Shown here: piece after piece, positions 1 through 4,939 of the stretch
Numbering within the stretch: position 1 is the first letter of the stretch
Layout of the letters: every line of letters begins with the position of its first letter
NCBI GenBank assembly: GCA_964580255.1
Contig: CAZOJX010000106.1
Coordinates: 1-6,182, forward strand
Origin: HGM12587 sp964580255
GTDB lineage: Bacteria; Bacillota; Clostridia; Lachnospirales; Lachnospiraceae
Direction: 5' to 3'
Length of the DNA stretch: 6,182 nt
Notes under the pieces: model-generated
What the model saw: the letters and a program-made list of their open reading frames with translations, nothing else
Databases searched by the model: none
Told to the model about the DNA's origin: nothing
Made by a program: the position numbers and the translations under genes

Positions 1-924
1 CTTTAAGGTTGTCTCCCGAATCTCATCTGCCCATTTAAAAGCAATGGAATTTCTCGGAAACTTCGCCGTTCTGCCAAGGCTTTCTCCGTAAGCAATATCA
101 TCATATAAAAGCACCAGACCGTCTGACGGGAAATCATTGTGCTCGATCTTTGCAGCAAATTCCTGTACCTTTTCTTCCAGATTGTCCGCAGTTACGACCT
201 GATATTCCACAATGTCAAATCCCTGACCCTTCAGCCAGAGCATCTGCTTTTCATGAGAATTTTCAAAATCTACCCCTTCGGCTTTTACAAGTGAAAATGC
301 AAAGAAATTGACATTTCGTTTGGCTGTGATCTCATTATTAAGCTGACGGACAGAGCCGCTGCAAAGGTTTCTCGGATTTTTATATTTTGCATCTGCATCT
401 TCGATTTCTTCGTTGATCCTGTAGAAATCCGAATAGGTGATCACTGCCTCGCCCCGAAGCACCAGTTCCCCCCGGTAAGCGATCGACAGCGGTACATTTT
501 TAAAGACTTTCGCATTGTTGGTAATCACTTCTCCAACCTCGCCGTTTCCTCTGGTTACGGCTTTTTCCAGTTTTCCGTCACGATAGGTCAGGACGATCGT
601 CAGACCATCTAATTTCCAGGACAGCAGACTTTTCTGCATACCGGTCCATTCCTTTAAAACCTGTACCTCCTTTGTTTTATCCAGAGAAAGCATCGGTTTT
701 TCATGACGCTCCTTCGGAAGCTCCGAAAGCACCTCATATCCTACATTGACCGTTGGACTGGAAGCCAGAACAACCTGTGTTTCCTCCTCCAGTTTTGCAA
801 GCTCATCATACAAATCATCATAAGTATAATTACTCATGATTTCCTTTGCTCCCTGATAATAGGCTTTGGCTGCTTCGTTTAACAGCTTTACAAGCTCATT
901 CATTCTTTCCATTTTATTACTCAT
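1..924 (-). CDS. ligA: NAD-dependent DNA ligase (LigA family), N-terminal 308 residues, 3' end outside window
   Basis: Family role: seals 5'-phosphate/3'-OH nicks in DNA using NAD+, in replication and repair, through an enzyme-AMP intermediate. The 308 visible codons are open with no frameshift and cover domain Ia (about 1-60) and the adenylation domain (about 65-305); the OB, zinc-finger, HhH and BRCT domains would lie beyond the edge. Visible motifs: Ia Y22, Y35, D36; PMLSLD near residue 78; motif I WKLDG with the predicted adenylated Lys at K104; TRGNG (124-128); RGE with E159; NPRN (R185) and VRQLN (R193); SDGLV (D268); AFKW with K297. Start at 924 is chosen because GAGGA sits 7 bases upstream and no such site precedes the ATG at 912. 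It overlaps the 3' end of rluF by 8 bases, suggesting translational coupling. Oddity: six residues important in E. coli LigA are replaced (see findings). Family assignment is sure; normal NAD+-dependent activity is inferred. Confidence 0.93.
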   Translation of the reverse strand, partial: MSNKMERMNELVKLLNEAAKAYYQGAKEIMSNYTYDDLYDELAKLEEETQVVLASSPTVNVGYEVLSELPKERHEKPMLSLDKTKEVQVLKEWTGMQKSLLSWKLDGLTIVLTYRDGKLEKAVTRGNGEVGEVITNNAKVFKNVPLSIAYRGELVLRGEAVITYSDFYRINEEIEDADAKYKNPRNLCSGSVRQLNNEITAKRNVNFFAFSLVKAEGVDFENSHEKQMLWLKGQGFDIVEYQVVTADNLEEKVQEFAAKIEHNDFPSDGLVLLYDDIAYGESLGRTAKFPRNSIAFKWADEIRETTLK

Positions 925-1648
925 GAATCGTCCTCACTGTCTCGCTGGAAGAATCCTTGATCAATTCCAGCAATTCTTTCATTTCTCCCGGTGTAACCTC
1001 ACGATAGGCACCCGCTTTCAGATCCTCTAACCGGATATTCATGATCCGGATCCTTTTCAGCTTTGTAACATGAAATCCAAAACTCTCGCACATTCTGCGA
1101 ATCTGACGGTTGTACCCTTGCGTCAAAATAATGCGAAAACTGCATTTTCCGGTTTGTTCCACTACACAGCGTCTTGTGGTCACATCAAGCTCTTTTAAAT
1201 AAACCGGCTCTGACATGCCCTTTAAAAAGGCTTCATTGACCGGCTTATTGACCGTTACCAGGTATTCCTTTTCATGACGGTTTCCGGAACGCATCATTTT
1301 ATTGACCAGATCTCCCTGATTGGTCATCAGGATCAGTCCTTCGGAATCCTTGTCCAGCCGCCCTACCGGGTAAACCCGGCATGGATAATTGACAAAATCC
1401 ACAATATTATTTTTAACCTGTTTGCTGGTGGTACATTCAATTCCCCTCGGTTTATGAAGTGCCAAAAGCACCGGACGGTCCGATTTGGTCAGAACCTTTT
1501 TGCCGACCCGAACCTCCTGTCCTTCTTCCACCTGGGTTCCCAGAACAGCCACAGCACCGTCCACATATACTTTTCCCGCTTCGATGAGGCGGTCCGCTTC
1601 CCTTCGGGAGCAGTAACCAATATCACTTAAATATTTGTTTAATCTCAT
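917..1648 (-). CDS. rluF: 23S rRNA pseudouridine synthase, RluF type (RsuA/RluB/E/F family)
   Basis: Predicted to isomerise a uridine of 23S rRNA to pseudouridine; in E. coli RluF the target is U2604 near the peptidyl-transferase centre. An N-terminal S4 RNA-binding domain (about 1-46: RLNKYLSDIGYCSRREADRL) is followed by the synthase domain (about 60-235). Visible motifs: HKPRG (65-69); GRLDKDSEGL with the catalytic Asp at D99; HEKEYLV (125-131) carrying the conserved Tyr; and a C-terminal block from NRQIRRMCESFG to RIMN (180-204), which fits RluF better than RluB or RluE. At 243 aa it is of normal length. The ATG at 1648 has a modest AGGTAA site about 7 bases upstream, only a few bases past the end of a long hairpin (1665-1710). 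The stop lies inside the start region of ligA. Exact uridine specificity is inferred from resemblance. Confidence 0.92.
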   Translation of the reverse strand: MRLNKYLSDIGYCSRREADRLIEAGKVYVDGAVAVLGTQVEEGQEVRVGKKVLTKSDRPVLLALHKPRGIECTTSKQVKNNIVDFVNYPCRVYPVGRLDKDSEGLILMTNQGDLVNKMMRSGNRHEKEYLVTVNKPVNEAFLKGMSEPVYLKELDVTTRRCVVEQTGKCSFRIILTQGYNRQIRRMCESFGFHVTKLKRIRIMNIRLEDLKAGAYREVTPGEMKELLELIKDSSSETVRTIHE

Positions 1649-1664
1649 ATTTCTTTACCTAAAT

Positions 1665-1710
1665 AATCTCCGTACCCTATGATGATAAATTACCATAGAA
1701 TACGGAGATT
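1665..1710 (-). terminator. Long hairpin between the SH3b gene and rluF; possible weak terminator or 5' leader element
   Basis: Arms 1665-1681 and 1694-1710. On the DNA there are 10 perfect pairs (AATCTCCGTA/TACGGAGATT) and 5 inner pairs (CTATG/CATAG) separated by a 2x2 mismatch. In minus-strand RNA the mismatch becomes two U.G pairs, giving a continuous 17-bp stem with a 12-base loop, so the structure best fits minus-strand transcripts. The sequence after the 3' arm is ATTATTTAGG, only moderately U-rich, so termination would be leaky. It lies 17 bases past the SH3b-gene stop and ends 16 bases before the rluF start codon, right next to the rluF ribosome binding site. It may therefore act as a partial terminator, an RNase target or a leader structure for rluF-ligA. 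Confidence 0.6.
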
Positions 1711-1726
1711 TTAAATACATACTTTT

Positions 1727-2992
1727 TTAATTTACATCTGCCAGATATTCTGTCTTGCAGTAGCCGGTGATTCCCTCGTATTCGATCTTACTCCAGCCAT
1801 CACTGTAGTTTTCCACTACCTTAACAATGGACTGCTTATAGATCAGTTTCAAAACATCACTGTTTGTAGAACGTTCTTTACGGATACGGACCGTATCTGT
1901 CACCTGCATTTTCTTATTTACCTGGGAAGTGCTGCTTTCTTCCTGTGTTTCTTCTGCATCTTCCGCTTCTTCTGTTTCCTCAGCCTGAGCACTCAGCATC
2001 GGAACGCCTTCCGTACTGGTCAGGAATTCCGTCTTACAGTAGCCGACTTTTCCTTCACACAGCACCTTACTCCAGCCATCATCAAAGCTTGCATAAACGC
2101 CAACTTCCGTTCCCTTGATCACAGTGGTCAGCACTGCGCTGTCTGTGGAACGTTCTTCACGAATCCTGATACCGTCATTTAAGGTGGTCTTTATCGGATT
2201 TTCCAGTTCCTTTGCATCACCCTCTGATGGTTCTTCCGGCTCTTCGGATTCTTCTGATTCGTTGTCTGCTTTCTCCTGAGAAGCAAGCATGGTCTGGGCA
2301 AATTTGCCAAGATCTTCATCTTCCTCGATCAGCTGCTGATAACGTGCTTCTACGTCAGCAACAACTGCAGCCACTTCTTCGTCTGCCGCAAGTTCTAATA
2401 CATATGCTTCCAGCATTTCTGAAGCTTCCCCGTTAAAGATATAAAAATCACCATTTTCATCAGCGCAAACATAAAGTGCCATGATTCCCGGTGCAGGAGT
2501 TTCAATGTTATAGATTTTCATTTCATAGGAAGCAAATACAACAAAGGAATTTTCCTCTAATCCTTTTTTTGTATAGCAGATTACGTCCTGATAAGCCTCG
2601 ATGTAATCTTTTTTCTTCCCGATTACTGCTTTTTCTTCGTCTGTTAAGACGTCAACGGATTCTTCCACCAGATCGGTATTTCCGGAAGAAAGTCCTTCAA
2701 AATATTTGCGGACCAGCTCGTTAATCTCCTCGTAAGCATCTACCTCCAGAAGATTTTCTTCTTCTGCGGATTCTGCTTCGGAGCTGTTTTCTTTTGTTAC
2801 TGTTTGATCTGTCACATCCTGAGATGTTTTATCTTTACCGCCTCTGACAGCTGCCACGATCAATGCGATCACCAGAATCACGATCAATACAAGCAATGCC
2901 AATGCAGCGTATACTTTTTTATGGTCAAGGTCTTTCCACTCTACACCAGTGATATCAGCAAATGTTTTCTTCGATTTTTTATTTGATGCCAT
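1727..2992 (-). CDS. Single-pass membrane protein with two C-terminal SH3b domains, function unknown
   Basis: 421 aa. A lysine-rich cytoplasmic N-terminus (1-26) precedes one strong hydrophobic segment (27-49), then an acidic linker (about 56-82), a globular region (about 84-238) and two bacterial SH3 domains (about 266-325 and 361-419). The topology is probably N-inside with the bulk outside the cell. The globular part, with helices followed by strands such as FVVFASYEMKIYN and GIMALYVCADENGDFYIFNG, resembles an NTF2-like fold, but that is a guess. The SH3b domains are clear duplicates: IRIREERST/VRIRKERST, DDGWSK/SDGWSK, VGYCKTEFL/TGYCKTEYL. Such domains often bind peptidoglycan or surface ligands, so a cell-wall-linked role is possible; no catalytic domain is visible. 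Glu/Ser-rich linkers (239-263, 337-354) separate the modules. A strong AGGAGG lies 5 bases before the ATG at 2992. The gene follows tRNA-Arg by 37 bases and has no evident promoter of its own. Confidence 0.9.
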   Translation of the reverse strand: MASNKKSKKTFADITGVEWKDLDHKKVYAALALLVLIVILVIALIVAAVRGGKDKTSQDVTDQTVTKENSSEAESAEEENLLEVDAYEEINELVRKYFEGLSSGNTDLVEESVDVLTDEEKAVIGKKKDYIEAYQDVICYTKKGLEENSFVVFASYEMKIYNIETPAPGIMALYVCADENGDFYIFNGEASEMLEAYVLELAADEEVAAVVADVEARYQQLIEEDEDLGKFAQTMLASQEKADNESEESEEPEEPSEGDAKELENPIKTTLNDGIRIREERSTDSAVLTTVIKGTEVGVYASFDDGWSKVLCEGKVGYCKTEFLTSTEGVPMLSAQAEETEEAEDAEETQEESSTSQVNKKMQVTDTVRIRKERSTNSDVLKLIYKQSIVKVVENYSDGWSKIEYEGITGYCKTEYLADVN

Positions 2993-3022
2993 GCAATCCT
3001 CCTTTTACTTTCTTTTTGGCAT

Positions 3023-3029
3023 AAAAAAA
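3023..3029 (-). terminator. T7 tract directly after tRNA-Arg
   Basis: Seven consecutive Ts (minus strand) follow the tRNA discriminator base. They could help release transcripts after the tRNA, but no compact GC-rich hairpin sits directly before them apart from the tRNA fold itself, so termination is probably incomplete. The same tract is a natural cut zone for RNase Z, which acts on tRNA precursors lacking an encoded CCA. Confidence 0.35.
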
Positions 3030-3102
3030 TGCACCTGACTGGATTCGAACCAGCGGCACCTGGCGTCGGAGGCCAGTGCTCTATCCACTGAGCTACAGGT
3101 GC
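3030..3102 (-). tRNA. tRNA-Arg, anticodon CCG
   Basis: Complete 73-base cloverleaf. The acceptor stem GCACCTG/CAGGTGC has seven perfect pairs (3096-3102 with 3031-3037) and the discriminator A is at 3030. The D arm is GCTC-AGTGGATA-GAGC. The anticodon stem CTGGC/GCCAG carries loop CTCCGAC, giving anticodon CCG (3067-3069), which reads CGG arginine codons. The T arm is GCTGG-TTCGAAT-CCAGT. The variable region is short. CCA is not encoded (the gene runs straight into T7), so the end must be added by a nucleotidyltransferase. A near-consensus promoter lies about 32 bases upstream. Confidence 0.97.
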
Positions 3103-3133
3103 GTAGTCATTGTTTTTCTCAAAGACGATACTT

Positions 3134-3162
3134 AGTATACACTAAATGGGCGGGACTTTCAA
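3134..3162 (-). promoter_or_regulatory. Sigma-A type promoter for tRNA-Arg (and possibly the SH3b gene)
   Basis: -35 TTGAAA (3157-3162), a 17-base spacer, and -10 TATACT (3134-3139). Each box differs from consensus at one position and the spacing is ideal. Transcription would start near 3127, giving a leader of about 25 bases before the mature tRNA. The -35 box falls at the tip of a GC-rich hairpin (3148-3171) that follows the upstream gene. No separate promoter is visible between the tRNA and the SH3b gene, so this one may serve both. Confidence 0.85.
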
Positions 3163-3171
3163 GCCCCACCC
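3148..3171 (-). terminator. GC-rich hairpin after the DUF5688 gene, probable terminator overlapping a promoter
   Basis: Arms 3148-3158 and 3161-3171. In minus-strand RNA these form up to 11 pairs (GGGTGGGGCTT with AAGTCCCGCCC), two of them G.U pairs that would be C/A mismatches in plus-strand RNA; the innermost pair would open to leave a 4-base loop. It starts 20 bases past the DUF5688 stop codon (3192-3194). The following ATTTAGTGT is a poor U-tract, so efficiency is uncertain. The tip contains the TTGAAA -35 box of the tRNA promoter. Confidence 0.6.
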
Positions 3172-3191
3172 TGCAATTTGTCACAAACTTG

Positions 3192-4061
3192 TCACATTTT
3201 TGTAATATCCTTCCCGTCAAAGTGATAAACACTATCAGATAAAACGTCTTGTGCTGCCACCTGCGTCGCATTAACTTCCCGCACGATCATAGGCAGATTC
3301 TTTTGTGGGCCGCCTGCATTGTCCGGCACGATCAGAAATTCATGGATTGAAGACGGCAGCAGATAATAACCGCAGCCAAGCTTCTCATAGATTTTTTTCG
3401 GCATCTTCGGGTATAAGATTACCGATGCTCCGCCGACCCCGGATAAATTGGTCAGAATCCAAAGCGGCAGCATTTCCCCGAATTCTCCGCATCCCATCTT
3501 TTCTAACTGTTCTTCCATGGTACGGAGTACATACGGATAGAGTCTCGGCGTATTTTCTTTCGCCGCTTCATACAGTTCCTCAACCGATGTCCCCCACAGC
3601 TCTTTATGGGAATTGCGGATCAGAACAGCACAGTCTTCCATTTCCTTTGAAGGAACCGTCACATAGAACACGATTGCCAGATCCAGCATAAACAGATGTG
3701 GTACCTCTTTTAAAAGCTTTTCGTTTCGTTCCCGACTGACCAGACGATAAATGATTCTGTCCTTGATCTTTTCAAAATTCAAAATCGAACGGTAATCCCA
3801 CTCCGGCGGCTGCGGTGCCTGATCTGTCTGCAAAAGAAGGTCTTCACTCAGTTTTTCAATTTTCTCTCCTTTACAGTACCGTTCATAATATCCGTCCAGA
3901 TAAATGATCGGTGCAATTGCCTCATCATGTTTTCTGACAGACAGTCCGATCCAGGCAACTCCATTGTTTTTTACCACCTCATGTTTCTCAACTTTTCCAT
4001 CAAAGGGAAGTCTTCTTTTTGTACAGTCCAAAAGTTCCTGTACAAATTGTTCATAGTTCAT
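3192..4061 (-). CDS. DUF5688 family protein, function unknown
   Basis: 289 aa, apparently soluble: no signal peptide or membrane segment is seen. From memory it matches the DUF5688 family, which is expanded in Lachnospiraceae. Features of that family seen here are an early block ending in PIIYLDGYYERYCKG (51-65), a central RLVSRERNEKLLKEVPHLF stretch (106-124) followed by LDLAIVFYVTV (126-136), a short NSHKELWG (150-157), LTNLSGVGGASVILYP (203-218), and YYLLPSSIHEFLIVPD (232-247), closing with LSDSVYHFD (274-282). No catalytic motif is recognisable and no biochemical role is known to me. The ATG at 4061 has GAGAGG about 8 bases upstream. It appears monocistronic: the efp terminator lies before it and a hairpin (3148-3171) after it. 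Family assignment is likely, not certain. Confidence 0.8.
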   Translation of the reverse strand: MNYEQFVQELLDCTKRRLPFDGKVEKHEVVKNNGVAWIGLSVRKHDEAIAPIIYLDGYYERYCKGEKIEKLSEDLLLQTDQAPQPPEWDYRSILNFEKIKDRIIYRLVSRERNEKLLKEVPHLFMLDLAIVFYVTVPSKEMEDCAVLIRNSHKELWGTSVEELYEAAKENTPRLYPYVLRTMEEQLEKMGCGEFGEMLPLWILTNLSGVGGASVILYPKMPKKIYEKLGCGYYLLPSSIHEFLIVPDNAGGPQKNLPMIVREVNATQVAAQDVLSDSVYHFDGKDITKM

Positions 4062-4237
4062 AAAAAGTACCTCTCAAATCTATATCTCTAAAAATGCAAA
4101 CCCCTCCGCACTTTTGACTTTCGTCTCAAGCATACATTTTCAGGCACAAATTTATCTTCTATATATAAATGCAATATTTCTGTTTTACAGTTTTTGGGAA
4201 TTGTTGTGTGAATACACGATTATGATTTAGAATAAAT
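4062..4237 (-). other. Intergenic leader region of the DUF5688 gene
   Basis: About 175 AT-rich bases between the efp terminator and the DUF5688 start, with no open frame of note. Because the terminator precedes it, the gene's promoter should lie here. TATATATAGA near 4160 could be a -10 region, but I find no convincing -35 at the right distance. A hairpin with arms 4090-4097 and 4108-4115 (AAAAGTGC/GCATTTTT on the minus strand, one G.U pair) holds a GGAGGGG purine run in its loop. A short palindrome CTGTAAAACAG lies near 4180-4190. Confidence 0.4.
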
Positions 4238-4264
4238 CGGGTTCCGCCCCGAAAGCGGAACCCG
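4228..4264 (-). terminator. Intrinsic terminator of efp
   Basis: Perfect 10-bp stem CGGGTTCCGC/GCGGAACCCG (4255-4264 and 4238-4247) with a 7-base loop, followed on the minus strand by T-rich ATTTATTCTA. It begins 15 bases after the efp stop codon. On the plus strand no T-run follows, so it acts in the direction of the genes. Confidence 0.9.
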
Positions 4265-4278
4265 TAAGCTGCTGATGA

Positions 4279-4836
4279 TTAAGCTCTGGAGAGATATTCT
4301 CCTGTTCTTGTATCGATCTTGATTTTTTCGCCCTGTTCGATGAATAATGGAACATATACAACTGCACCTGTTTCAACGGTAGCCGGTTTTGTAGCACCTG
4401 TTGCTGTGTCACCTTTGAAACCTGGTTCTGTATCTGTAATTTCAAGTTCTACGAACATTGGTGGTTCTACTGCAAATACTTTGCCGTTGTAAGAACATAC
4501 TTTTACCATATCGTTTTCTTTAACGAATTTTAAAGAATCACCGATATCATCGCTGTTTAATGCGATCTGATCGTATGTTTCTGTATTCATGAAGTGCCAT
4601 AAGTCACCATCAGAGTACAGATACTGCATTTCTTCACGGTCAATACGAGCTGCCGGGAATTTTTCTGTCGGTCTGAAAGTTTTTTCGATCACACCACCGT
4701 TAATGATATTTTTAAGTTTTGTTCTAACGAAAGCAGCACCTTTACCCGGTTTCACGTGCTGGAATTCTAAAATCTGAACTACATTGCCTTCAATTTCCAA
4801 TGTAATACCGTTTCTGAAATCACCTGCTGAAATCAT
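4279..4836 (-). CDS. efp: Elongation factor P
   Basis: Binds the ribosome between the P and E sites and relieves stalling at consecutive prolines. 185 aa, the normal family length. Domain I (about 1-65, KOW-like) has the tip loop VKPGKGAAF with the key lysine at K32, the position modified in several bacteria. Domain II (OB fold, about 66-128) contains EEMQYLYSDGDLWHFM and TETYDQI. Domain III (OB fold, about 129-185) contains VFVELEITDTEPG and VYVPLFIEQGEKIKIDTRTG, ending YLSRA. The Pro-Gly-Lys-Gly tip matches the B. subtilis-like form; the type of modification, if any, cannot be read here. The ATG at 4836 has a strong AAGGAGG 10 bases upstream. It has its own promoter and terminator, so it is likely a single-gene unit. 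Confidence 0.98.
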   Translation of the reverse strand: MISAGDFRNGITLEIEGNVVQILEFQHVKPGKGAAFVRTKLKNIINGGVIEKTFRPTEKFPAARIDREEMQYLYSDGDLWHFMNTETYDQIALNSDDIGDSLKFVKENDMVKVCSYNGKVFAVEPPMFVELEITDTEPGFKGDTATGATKPATVETGAVVYVPLFIEQGEKIKIDTRTGEYLSRA

Positions 4837-4903
4837 CTTTTTGTTTCCTCCTTAAGAATGCTGTATGATATTTAACTTACAATTTTATCTCATACCTTAT
4901 ACT

Positions 4904-4932
4904 ATTTTATAATAAGCGACCAAAGATTTCAA
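4904..4932 (-). promoter_or_regulatory. Sigma-A type promoter for efp
   Basis: -35 TTGAAA (4927-4932), a 17-base spacer, and -10 TAAAAT (4904-4909), one mismatch to consensus in each box. It starts 7 bases past the folC stop codon. The predicted start near 4897 gives a 5' leader of about 60 bases before the efp ATG. A weaker overlapping pair (TTGGTC, 16 bases, TATAAG) is also present. No good terminator separates folC from this promoter, so folC read-through into efp is possible. Confidence 0.7.
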
Positions 4933-4939
4933 CTGTTTT

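Noticed and set aside
1274..1630. 118-codon plus-strand open frame opposite rluF
   Set aside because: It is antisense to a well-conserved gene, with no ribosome binding site or known protein features.
3005..3022. Five-codon minus-strand mini-frame (MPKRK) between the tRNA and the SH3b gene
   Set aside because: It follows T7 directly with no ribosome binding site and is short enough to arise by chance.
3030..3102. tRNA gene as an integration site for a mobile element
   Set aside because: No second copy of the tRNA 3' end and no integrase or phage gene is present within the window.
3173..3195. Direct repeat TGTGACAA, two copies with an 11-base period, around the DUF5688 stop codon
   Set aside because: Only two short copies, one overlapping coding sequence; nothing marks it as an operator or attachment site.
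3305..3691. 128-codon plus-strand open frame opposite the DUF5688 gene
   Set aside because: An antisense shadow with an Arg/Ser/Pro-rich composition typical of a chance frame.
4227..4445. 72-codon minus-strand frame overlapping the end of efp
   Set aside because: It is out of frame inside efp and runs through the efp terminator hairpin, so it is not a plausible gene.
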